The position numbers and the translations under genes are program-made. A stretch of 64,000 nt of DNA from Crotophaga sulcirostris (lineage: Eukaryota > Chordata > Aves > Cuculiformes > Crotophagidae), in contig VYZB01000294.1 of NCBI GenBank assembly GCA_013397455.1, positions 62,001 to 126,000 of the forward strand, given 5' to 3'. Positions within the stretch are counted from its first letter, which is position 1. Each line of letters starts with the position of its first letter. A model generated the notes under the pieces. It was not told where the DNA came from, searched no databases, and worked only from the letters and a program-made list of their open reading frames with translations. Shown piece by piece: positions 49,701-61,220 of the stretch.

Positions 49701-51837
49701 GATGATGAGTCAGACAACTATTTAGTATATTTTGATAGCTCCTGGCACTAAGTCTGTTGGACATCGGGACCACTTAAGTGAAAGTGGTGTTTATCACAGT
49801 GCCATGTTAAATGCATTTGAGTGCAACGGAAATAAACAAAACAGCCTCTGGAAAAGTTTCAGGACTTTCAAACTGGCGAGTACTCTGGTGTTGCAGACAG
49901 CTCCCACCATTTATTAGGAGCCAGCCAAACAGCACAAATGACAATATGTGCTTTTATTTTTGTTGATTTCTTTCATTTACTTTTGTTCGCTTCATTGTAA
50001 AGAAGGTGGATTTTATAGAGCTATATTTGTGTGCTACCTCCCCCCTCACTTAAAAACAATCTCTAGCCCTCCCATTTTACACATCCTACATTTTCTTTCA
50101 AATACACTCCTTTGCTCTCCTCATCACAAAGGAACCTCTCCTTTGCTGCTCTACTTTTTCTTCTCTGACACAAACTAGACAATTCTGGGTTCCTGTAAGT
50201 GTGGTAAACCATTTACATTTCGACTAACCATTGTGATATGTGCTACCTGCTTTTCAGAAGTGATATTTTGGTAGGTGACCTCAAATGGACAGATTGCAAG
50301 CTACAAATTCCAAGATGTAATCATCTTGCAAACTTGTACCTTGCTTGCAAAGGTTGCAAGATTTTCTTTTTGGTGTTGTTTTTTTTTTTTCTGCAGTTAG
50401 AAACACCTTTCTAGCCATAGGATGGACCTTCCGTTATTTCTAGCCAAATATCACTTCTTTTCAAATGAGGAACATCAAGTAATTTCTGAACTTAGCATGT
50501 TACCCAATTTACCAGACCCAGCAATGAAAGATGAAATCCAGGACTTTATTTTCAGGTCAATAATAGCGGCAGAGAGTTTGCAAGACATCTTCTTCATCTC
50601 TCATTTGATCTACTAAATTTCTAGATGTGGAATGTGTCTTAACATTTCCTTAAAGTTCTCTGTTGCAGAAGTAAGCACTCTGGGGGGAGAAAGCTCATCC
50701 AAGCATTTTCTTGTCAGTGGCCTCCTTTGACTGTTGCAGTTACTCTCTTCAAATTTGACATGGGAAGGTGAGCATGGATACCTAGGAGAAGGTCATGGTA
50801 AAAAACCAGTTCTGCCATACTTCTTCCTCCCCTCCCTGAGATCTCTGCTATGCCTTATTCAAGTGATGTAAATTACTGCTGGCCCTGGAAAGAACTCATA
50901 TTCAGACAAAAAAAAGGTTAGCAACAGAAGTCAAAATCACTAGATATGAACAGCTTTAGAATACATAAAAAAATGTTACTATCTTGTCCTCTGTCATTAA
51001 ATGTGAACATTATTACAGTTTTCTTGCTTAATAGTTAAAGATTTTACATTAAAGTCTAAGAATATGTTCAGAAGGATAGTATTAAATACCTTTTCTCAAA
51101 ACTTCATTACTATAATTACTATAACTATCATAACCATGAAAAAGTCATCATTTTTACCTTTTCATGGCCTAGAATGAGGCTAAATGTGTAGTTTTGATTC
51201 TTAGCAATTTCTAATTTTTAGTGGAAAATTTAATTACATCTTCCATTTCAGATTCTCTGATAAAACTTTTGCTTCTATCTGGCTTTGAAATCTAAGCACA
51301 GTATTTAAGGACTTTAATTATGCAATGAGAATTTTAGTGTCTAAAATACTATTTTTTTCCTCTTAACTAGCAGTTTCAGTGCATTTATGATAGATAGATT
51401 ATCATTTTGATCAATGATGCATTCAGACTATCAATTATAGGATCAAGAATTTACAAATAGGAAATCTGATGGATTCAATATCTCATATGCAGCTAATTCA
51501 GGATGTGCAGTAAGTTATCAGAAAACAATTATCCCCAGTAGTTTTACACAGTATTTCTGGGACTCATCCTTTGTCACTTTATTTAGAGCATCTGTCAGCA
51601 TCTGTGTTATTAATCTCACTGGATATCACTCAGCAGCCACCATTTTCCTGTCTGCAGAAGAAGGTCAAGAAACCTGCTAGATTATTTTGTTGTCCTTGAC
51701 GAAAGTGAAAACATATATAACATTGCTGGTTGCTTACCTTTGGGATTATTATTAAAATGTTTGGTGGTTATGATGAAATCATTGCAGTGATTAAAGAAGT
51801 AAAATAATTCACTAGACAGGGAATGTATGCAAAGAAT
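49701..51837. other. Anonymous AT-rich DNA, no gene seen
   Basis: No repeat recognised. A pyrimidine tract ending in CTGCAG at 50391-50396 precedes a 65-codon open frame, but the exon case is weak. A C/T-rich stretch lies near 50030-50160. Confidence 0.5.
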
Positions 51838-53420
51838 ATCTTAGGATGGAAAGGACATCCAGAGAATGAGTGCAATCTCCCAGCTAAAACCAGGTCCAGC
51901 TAGATCTGGTTGCTTGGGGCTGGTTCAGTCAAGTTTTGACTATCTTCAAGGATGAAGATTCCTCAACATCTCTGGGAAATCTGTTCCACTGTTTTACCAA
52001 TCTTGTGATTAAAAAGGTTTTCCTTATATTTGATCTGAACTTCTGGTGTTCCAACTTGTGTTTATCATTTTTCAGTGTGTCTTTGTGCTAGCCTCTGAGA
52101 TGAGTTTAACTTGGTCTTCTCCATAATATCTCATCAGGTAGTTGTATATGGCAATGACAACTCCCCTTAGTCTTCTTTTTGTAAGGCTAAACAAGCCATG
52201 TCTTTCCACCTGGAAATGTTCCAGCCCTCTGAGCGGCCTTTGCTAAATTCACTTCAATATGTCAATACCTTGCAAGCACTGAGTGGGCCCCAAACTGGAC
52301 ATAGCAGTCCAGGTAAGGCCCCACCAGAACTCAATAGATGGGAGTAGTCATTTTTCTTCATCTGCTTGGGGGTACTCTTTACACAGCCCAGAGTGCTCTT
52401 TGCTTTCCTTGCCATGGGGGCACAGTGCTGGCTCATGTTGCTGTTGTCAGGACCTCCACATCCTTTTCTGTGAAGCTGTTTTCTGTGAGGTCAACCTTCT
52501 GTTCGTACTGATGTAGAAAGTCATTTCATTCCAGATGCAGGTCTCTGCTTTTGATTTTTTTTTAACTTCTTGAAGTTCCTGTTAGTTCATTTCTCCAGTC
52601 TGTCAAGTAGTAGCCCAACCTTCCAACATATCAACCAGTCCCCTAGTACAGCCTAATGTAGCCTAAAAACTTGCTGAGAGTGAACTTTGCCCCATCAGCT
52701 ATATCATTAATAAAGACATTAAACAGTATTTGCCCCAGTATCAATCCTTGAAAGACTTTGCTAGCTACCAGCCACTAGCAGGACCTCAGCTGTGAGAGCC
52801 TGGAGATCCAGACAATTTTCCCCCCTCTTTATTACCAACTTACTCAGTTCATATCTAACTTAATTCTACTTTCAACTCCAGAATAACTCTGTGTTCCCAG
52901 CTGCATCCCTGCATGCTTGAGCAACTTTGCTATATTCCCCCCAAGTAGGCCCTCCTTGCTTCTTTTTGTGCACTTTTTTGCATTTGAACTCAGTCAGGAT
53001 TTGCCCACTCATCCATGCTGTCCCGACGCTGTGCTTGCTCAACTTTCTGCACCCCAGTTTGGACTATTTTTTTGTGCTTTGAGGAGGGTGTCTTGCCGTA
53101 TCAACTAGCTTGCTAAGGCTTGTTGGCCACCATGCCAGTCTCCCATGGGATCTTGACCAAAAAATCTGTGAATAATCAGAAATCCACTCTCCTGAATTCC
53201 AGGTCTGTGAATCTACTGTTTGTCTTGCTCATTTCTCTCAGGACTTTCAACTTCACAATCTCATATTCACTGCAGCTACAGCTGCCCTTGACCTTCACAT
53301 TTTGACCAATCCTTCCTTGTTTGTAATGCGTCCAGTGGAACATAATCGCTAATTGACATATTGGACATACCTTCTCCTCTCCACATCTTTCCTTTTCACC
53401 TGTGTCCCCAGACTTTACAG
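51838..53420 (-). mobile_element. Old, heavily diverged CR1 LINE
   Basis: The minus strand reads, from high to low coordinates, as CR1 ORF2: end of the endonuclease, linker, part of the reverse transcriptase, C-terminus and 3' UTR. The plus strand shows antisense CR1 landmarks such as CTCCCCTTAGTCTTCTTTTT, CCCCAAACTGGACATAGCAG, GCACAGTGCTGGCTCATGTT and CATTAATAAAGACATTAAAC. Divergence is much greater than in copies A-I and indels are common, so it is an old insertion, perhaps of a subfamily shared with other archosaurs. RT fingers seem to be deleted between about 52800 and 52900. Weak resemblance may continue to about 53760. Confidence 0.85.
52254..53300 (-). pseudogene. Decayed CR1 ORF2 (endonuclease and RT remnants)
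   Basis: Two enzyme remnants can be read on the minus strand. At 53243-53285 a GSCSCSEYEIVKLK block corresponds to the CR1 endonuclease SDH motif region (family form GCSDHE); the catalytic Asp-His pair has become Glu-Tyr. Next comes FRRVDF and a PWETG-type linker (about 53120-53190). At 52658-52740 an LFNVFINDIADGAKFTLSKF segment is followed by FLGY (52658-52669) where the RT catalytic FADD box should be, so both aspartates are lost. The C-terminal SQHCAPMARKAK block reads near 52400-52436. Stops and frameshifts occur throughout. Enzymatically dead. Confidence 0.8.
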
Positions 53421-56400
53421 TTACTCTCAGTATGCTCAGCCAGTGTCAATGTGCTCATATGAATGAACAGCAAAGAGAAATAGTGTGAGGTCCAGACAAG
53501 TCTCATTAGTATCTCTGCAACATCCCAGAAAAAACATCTATAAAGCAACAAATCTGAGAATTAAGACAGGTTGGCATATGGGTTGATCCTTCACAAGAGA
53601 ATCTCCAATGACTATTATCTCTGCCTCTCCTTGAAGCAGACTTAGACACAGCTGGCTCTGGTGCCTCCCTTGACGGGTCTCATTCCTCCTCAGTTGCTAC
53701 TGGGGCATTAGATGTGTTTTGCAATTGCTGATCTGCAGAGATACAAGGAACCTTTCTTCTGCTACCAGGAGTCATAATTTTTAAGTATGACTTTTTCTAA
53801 TAACTGAGTTAATAACTAAACTTTTTGCAGATTTGATAGCAGAGCAAAGCTGGCATGGGAGAGAAGGATCATGTTGGGGGCATCAGACCTTGCAAGAACT
53901 CTGATGTGTGTTATTTGGGCAGGAAGACAGTGTGGAGAGCATAAGGATAAATAAACTTTGTAAATCTGGGGAACTACCAGGTGCACTCATTGAGTCCATT
54001 GTGGTCACTGAAGGGAAGGGATAAGTAAATGAATCTGCTTTCAAGTGCTGAGGAAAATCAGGATTAGGATGAATGTCATAGAATAATATAACCTCCAAAC
54101 AATCATTTAAAACTTTCCTTGATTATTTCCACAACAGAGACAATCAAAATACCCACATATCCTGAATGGCTAGAATTTCCATTAAAATAAATTCTTACTG
54201 AATAGGCTGACAAAATGTCATGTATGATGCTTCATTCTGATTTTGCTTACTTTTGTATTTCCTATGTATGACAAATTAAATGAAAATAATTTTGAACAGG
54301 AAAACAGAGGAAAATCTCTTTCCCCACCATATTTGTAGGTAAATACTAACTTATTTTCAAACTGAAATATAACAGAAAGGGATTTATTTCTGCAAACTGT
54401 GTGTCTGTTAATGGTCTACATTATCTGTGGATGAATATCTGAGCAATTGTACTTCAGACACTCCTCTTGAAAGAGAATGGAATACCTTTACTAGTCTGAC
54501 GAACATGAATTACTCAGTCTTGAAAGGTTTGTTCTCTTCTGCCTAAAGTCTCCATAGTCCAAAAAGACTGTTTACCCCTTTCTATTTTTTTAGTTAAATC
54601 CTTTAATGACTGGACTATGTTCTGGTAAATCTATCTGTAATGTTAGTGGTGGAAATCCACTTTTTCTGTTTTCTTAACAAAGTGCAGTTAATAAGAGGGT
54701 GGAGAAAACAGATATAGTTGGAAACATATAGTGTACTAAAAATAAATCATACTTAATGTGTGTATGCTTTATACATGGTCATCACCGCTATGAAATATTA
54801 ACTTCCACTTTGTATGCTTAAGAATGAGTTTGTGAGATTTTGCATGCTAGAAGCCAAAACTTCCCAGTGTTGTTCTAAACTGTATTTTTTTTTGCCCTAA
54901 ATCACTGAAGAACAGAAAAGTGTCTGTGTTTACAATGGGATGCTTCTTGGACACCATGACTTGAATAACATATTGAATTCTTCAACTGTAACTAAGAAGA
55001 CTACTCAAAATTGTTATCTAAAGTGTTGTATGCTTATAAATTTAAGCAATAAAACTTTGGATATTTAAGTAGTTTTGTAAGATTTCATCAGAGTCCTGCT
55101 TCAGCAAAATCCTTAGTCTTATGTTTAACAGTAGGTAAGGGAACTCATTACTTTTAATGTATGAACACAGTTTACTCCTTACTAGAAACATTTTTAAACC
55201 CAGCTCCTTCACTTTGAAGCTAAAGCAATTCCCAAACCTACCAATTTGTTGCAAACAGTCTGCATTGTTGCAGCAGATTGTTGCAAAAAATCACAGTAGA
55301 CCTCCTGGTTCATCTGAACCTCTTTCTAACATTTCTTGTAGACTTTTCTCAGACAACGAGTCTATGAAAAATGTATCTTGCATTAAACAAAACTTACAAA
55401 GCATCTAAACACAAAGTCACAAACCCATTCTCTTAATAAAAAACATTTTCCTAAAAGGAAATGAGAAACAAAACAAAAAATCCAAGCCTATGTCATAATA
55501 CTGCTTTTCTGTATCACAAACTCGTTATGAAGGTAGCTTTACTTAACCTCTTAGTTCTCACATCACTCATGTTAATGGCCAAGTTTCCGATATCGGTGAC
55601 ATTTATCAACTGGTCATCTGTGACTTCATGAGTCACTGTGTCCAGGAGTGACATAAACCACTCAGACTTTGCGCTAGGGTCACCTGGACTTTGTCACTAT
55701 TTAACAATTGAAAAGGAGCAGTATTTTCCTAAAACACAGACCCTCTACTCATGTAAATGACCACAAGAGAAGCAAAGTCAATAGTGCGCTGAAGTTTCCT
55801 AAAGCTCCAAGGCAGTTGAGCAAATGGTGAAGCTCTGTTTTCTCTCTCCTCTGTCATTTCTTTGCTCACTTGTTCCTTTGCTCTCTTCAGATAAATCAAA
55901 CATGCCAAGATAGATGACGTAGTTGATAGAGAGTTGTTGGTTTATTGTGTCTGAATACTAGAATGCACTGATTGTATAATAGATGAAAAATTTTGGGCTG
56001 TTCATCTTTTGTTCTCTGTCTATGTAATTCTAGAAGTAATGGCAAGAATATTTGCTTTTCTACTTCTGAAGAGTAGGCCTTCTGAATGCAGAGAATGCTT
56101 GTCTTGGTGGTTTTTTGCAGGGTATAGAAGGTAACATAGGAGTAGCGCATAAGATAGAAGTCTTTTATTTACCCTGCTTTTTAGTACGGTGGTGCATTTT
56201 GGCCATGAAAATGTTATAACTCTGTGTAGAAGCTTTGATTTCTTAAGAGGCAGAACATTCAAATTAGGCCTTGGCTAATGCTTTCCCATGCCTACATCTG
56301 TGAACAAAATTCTGTGGAAGGAAGGAGAAATGAAAAGGCACTATCTCTTTAAAGAAAATTCACATCTCCCTTGTGTAGTTTAAGGTCTGTAGTAAACCTG

Positions 56401-57154
56401 GGACCTTCAATCTGCCATTGCCCTTTTCAGACAGGCTGCAATCTGCCGCATCTCTTGCATACAGCTAGTAAAGATCTAGGTAGAAGAGGCCCCAGCTGCA
56501 CATTGAGACTAAGATTTATCAATGAGCCAGAGCCATTGACAGAACTGTGTTGTAATTCAGTCCTGTTCTTGGCAGCTAGTATGAGAATACATACAGACTT
56601 TTTCAGCTCATCTGAGGCTCCAAACCTCAGGAAACAAAAATGCATGCTTAGTGAACTTCTTGAAAATTGTAGTGACATTTGATAATTGAAAGATGTTGAT
56701 GGAGTTTAGGAATTTATAGTAGGCACTTTCATCTGTCTAATACATATTTCTTTAGTACATGATGTCTTTAAAACATTAGACTAGACCAGGAGAATCAGAC
56801 CGCTGACTCAATGCAGAGAGTTTCTTATTGTCAAAACATTGTCTGAAACTTCTACTGGTAATTTAGTATTGCTGCTAGTGTGCAGCTGCTGGTTAGTCAA
56901 AGGACGTGCTTATTCATATGTCTCTGCCGCTCCACTTCAGTCCTGCCTTGAAATAATGTGTCACAGGATCTATTTCTGGATCAATGGCAGAAGTCACCAA
57001 GCAATCCTCTCAAATTATTCTGTTGATCCAAATGAAGTTTTAACTCTCCTCTAAAGACAGCAAGGCAAATGTAATGTTGAATGCCATAATTAGCTGCATA
57101 TGTCTTGAGGCATTAGGGCAGAGTGAAATGACCAGAAGTACACTAATAAATAAT
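53421..57154. other. Anonymous DNA, possible old CR1 5' extension at the start
   Basis: 53421-53760 may still belong to the old CR1 (antisense upstream ORF2 or ORF1), but I could not match it motif by motif. The rest shows no recognised repeat, RNA gene or exon. Open frames are at most about 100 codons. Confidence 0.45.
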
Positions 57155-57243
57155 GACCATATCCTGGTATTGATCTGCATGGGAGACTCACCTCTGAAAT
57201 CAATAGAGCACTGAAAAAAATCAATAGCAGGATATGACCCCTA
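57155..57243. repeat. Small palindromic, MITE-like relic
   Basis: CATATCCTGGTATTGAT (57158-57174) and ATCAATAGCAGGATATG (57220-57236) are inverted copies with one mismatch in 17, separated by 45 bp that contain GCATGGGAGACTCACCTCTG and a further ATCAATAG. The arrangement is that of an old palindromic non-autonomous DNA transposon. From memory similar palindromic repeats with GATCCTGCAAT-type ends exist in amniote genomes. The family is not assigned. Confidence 0.5.
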
Positions 57244-60200
57244 GATAAGCTAGTTTGAAATCATTCTGTCTCTCTACTACAAGGAGACAGGTTACTTTGT
57301 GTTATCTAACCCCTCAAACATCCTCAAGAAGTTTGGGAAATAGGAAAAGGCCACTCAAAAGGGAACTGATATGGAAAGATTTACACGACAAAATGCTTGT
57401 GTTTTTGTAAGACCTTGACTAGTCATTGCTTTTTAATATCAACACTCTGAATGAAACATTTAAACAATCTCTTGTAACTGAGACTGAAAGTCTCTGAGAA
57501 TACCTTGGGGAAGAGTGAGTGATGCAGTAAAAGGAACCAGTGTTTACGCGCACTTCCTGCTAGCATTATCGATAACCTTGCCCTTAGTTATAACATGTGG
57601 AAAACTCTACAGAAATTAGGCCTTCAGGCAATTGCTCTGCATGAGAACTCAGCCCTATGTTGAAGAGAAAATGGAGCTATGAAGCTCAAGGGACATAGCA
57701 TACCTTATTTTCTGAGATGTGGCTATTTTTCCTCTACTGGATATCAAAAAGGCCTGTTTTTGCAACAGATAGGTTATGTTTCTTGGCTGTATTTGCTTGT
57801 GTTAGATCAGTGCTGTGTGGGATCATCTGGAACATAAGACTGCAAACAGGGGCCTCACTGAAGCATGTTATAGCTCCCTTCAGGCTCACAGACTTGAATT
57901 CTTTCCTTCAGAAACCAAAGTGACGGGATGGGTATATGGACACCTGGATATCTGTCTAATATGGCATCAAAATGCAGTTGAAACTTACATCCAGACCTAA
58001 GTGTGCCAGTCCTGACTAAGTAACTTTGATGCTCCCATGACTAGAATCAACAAATAGTTTTAAGATGTCTACACGGATATTCTTCTCACTAATTGTTTTC
58101 TACTGATATGAGTTATTTCAAAATATTTTATTTGCTGGGAGAGAAAACCTCAAGCAAATGTTTCTGGGAGTGAGAAAAAATATTTTTGATACCCTAATTT
58201 TTTTATGTGGACTTACTCTGATGAACATGGTGAAATTCTAGTAATCTGGTATGAGGCGTGTTTAATGTCAGACAGAAAGAATTGTTGTAATATGAAGGAA
58301 ATTGTAGATTTGAACCTGAAAAAAAATGAACCACAGGCATTTGCCCAAAGAGTTTCTATCTTCAGAGTAACTCTCTTTACTTGCCCTTGCTTGTCTTCTG
58401 TCTTTTTTTCTCAAATTGCATGCACATTTAATGCATGTGAAATATTTCACGTTGCCAGACGTGGTATAAGCCTGCGCTCAGAGTCTTGTGGACTTCTTGT
58501 TCCTAATATTAGAAGATGTAATCTAGCCAAAATCCCCTCTAGATGGCTCTAATGCTTTCATTACATTTCAGATCTTTACTTAGATCCTTGTCTGACTCTT
58601 TTCCCTATCTATAGCTTTGTTCTCATTTAGAATTTTAAGTTTGAAGGTTCCTATTCTTTTTATCCATGAAGGAGATCTATCTCAATAATACAAGCTTTTG
58701 CATGCTGCCCCATTAGTGTCTCATCTTAATCCATGCCTTGAGGGTCCAAATCTAGGGAGGATATAATAATTCAATCTCCATACAGACCTTGGACTCTTCT
58801 CAGACTGTGCCAAGAAGTGTACCAATTAAAATTGTGTTTTCATGACATTGCAAGCCAACCCACTGCAGAGAATGTGGATAAATAAAATGGATTTATAATT
58901 TAGGTTTCAGAAAAAGAATGACTTTCCCTCCAAAATTGTCTGGCTCCTATCATACCATTGCTCACAATTTAGTCAGAAAGTGGAATGCTACCTTCAGATT
59001 ATGGAAGCTGGCAAAATTCATAACCTGGCAAAAGGGAAAATATTCCCATAACTCTTGGCAAGAAACCAAATCAAACTATTTGTTTTAATTGCAGGTGAGT
59101 AATACTACTCTTACATTTCATACAAATAACGTCAGCACTCTCTTGCTCTGTGATTGATGGGATGTTTTAGATAGAGTGCTTTAACTCAGTGCAGCTGGAT
59201 GTCTCATGTTGAATTACCCTCCTAGTCTAAGAAATTTTGGGGTTTAGAGGTATTGGCAACAATTTACCCTGTTAAGCCTGAAAAATATCCCTCAAGAGAG
59301 TAGATGTTGAATTGTCAACTCTTTGCTTGGTCGACATCTCTGCTAATGAAAACTGTGGATTACTGTTTGGTTGTTTGGCTTTCTGAAACAATTCACTTGG
59401 TCTTCAGGATCTTGTTTGAGCTTTTGAATTGAACTGTAATGGTCTATCACAAGTAACCTTTTTGTACCCTAGGTGCTTGCTCGGGTAGTTTCAAAGGGAG
59501 TTTTTCCTTTCCTGGGATCTCTGCCATTTTGTTGCTTCCTGTGGCTAGGATTAAGCATCTGACTGCAGACTTAGGAGAACTTAGTAGAATTCCCAACACT
59601 CCTTTAAGCCATGTGTATAGCAAGTGGCAGAGGAAGGCTCCTGGGGGACTCACAGGAAAGCACTGGTAGGGTAAACCACACCTTTAGGTTGTGTATGTGC
59701 TTGAGAATCCAGTGCAGATTCAAAGACGGGGACTGTGCAGCACTAGTGTATAACCCTTCATACTATGTGCAGGCCACAGTGCTTTGCCAAGCCAACAAAG
59801 GGTATTTAGGGAAAGAAAACTATTGGGTGTTTTGAGAAAGGAAGTTGACTTTAAACCATTTTAATTAAGCTTCCAAAAAGGACCATTTTAACTGTTCAGC
59901 AAGTGGAGTGAAAGGCAGGATAATTTGAGGATTTTACCACGCTACCAACTATGGAGTTCATTTAAAACCATGATTCTATGATTCCCTAGAATCAGGCTCA
60001 CATGCATTTATTTACAGTCCCTGAGTAGAATCAACATGAGCTTTCACAGCCCTGGAGTACATAATAACAGGAAAACCGTGGCTCTGGTTAAACACATCCC
60101 CAGGGAAAGCCTGGTAAATGTCCAGGGTAGTGATTAGGAAAGGTTAACTTATGATGTGACAAGGAAAGTAGTACAACCTAGATAACACTAATAAATGACA

Positions 60201-61009
60201 CCGATGCTGAAAAATGATAGATTATTCTGATGTGTTCTCTTAAAAAAAGAAATAAATAAACCAAACTGTTTTTAAAGGAATATGCTGAATTTATCTGTGC
60301 ATATCGATTTGGATGTCTACGTGTGGAAAATGTATTGCAGAAGGAATTATTTAATATACAATGAATCATCTGGTGTGCTCCATGCAGGACAGGATTTTAT
60401 ACAAACTCTCAGTTTGTGCAGCTGTCATGAGTGAGCACCCACAATGTCATTTATATTGGAGGAAAATACCAGCAATAGAAAGTATTTACTGAATGACTTC
60501 TGAAAGTATTTACAAATTTGCAAGGGAAAGAGGATTATCTCTTTGCTCTGTTGGTTTTATGCTCCATATATTGTAATCCTTAGTTTTTGGAGTTAATAAA
60601 TTGAATTGTGGGGACATTTGCCATAAACAATTAAATTCGTAAAATTCCAACATTAAAAAACCACTCTTTTTCAAGGATGAGCCACTCTGTTATTGTTGAT
60701 TTTCTTACATTAGAATCTACACCATAATTTTCTTTCTTTCTATGTTAGTTATGTGAATTGTGATTGCTGTGTTTTTGGCAAATATTTATTTTAAGACATT
60801 ATTTCTTGCTATGTTGCAAGCTCTCTCAGTCTTGTACAGACTTCCAGATATGCTCTCCCTGTGTTTTGAAATACAGATTTCAGTGAGGGAATCTGTAATG
60901 AAAAGAATTAAGCAACATTTTAATAATTTGGGATCTAAATAGTTCTGTCTTGCTCATGAGTTGAATAATTGCTCAATATTCAGGACTTTCTGTTACTCTG
61001 CTGGACTCA
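57244..61009. other. Anonymous AT-rich DNA, no gene seen
   Basis: No transposon, RNA gene or defensible exon. The longest open frame (115 codons, plus strand, 58205-58552) has no recognised domain. Confidence 0.5.
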
Positions 61010-61220
61010 GCCTGTCGGTTCAGTGGCAATGATTGCGGTGCATAGATATCTGATCTGACTCTAAGAAATCCTGGTTTGTCTATGCAGTACCGTCTGGGAA
61101 TTCTAGAGCAGATCTCACAACTTGAGCACTGACAAACTCCTATGGCATCCAGTTTGGCAATTAATTTAGCTGCTGTTTATTTGAGTGTCACCGTATTACG
61201 CTCCGCTGCACTGTGTAGAC
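61010..61220. other. CpG-retaining segment, possible conserved non-coding element
   Basis: Six CpGs within about 200 bp (near 61016, 61037, 61091, 61192, 61199 and 61204), in unique sequence with AATTAATTTA and TGTTTATTTGAG blocks that resemble homeobox and forkhead sites. No open frame or repeat. Constraint is inferred, not shown. Confidence 0.25.

Noticed and set aside
59966..59984. ATGATTCTATGATTCC resembling a CR1 tail
   Set aside because: No CR1 3' UTR sequence lies on either side; two 8-bp units alone can be chance.
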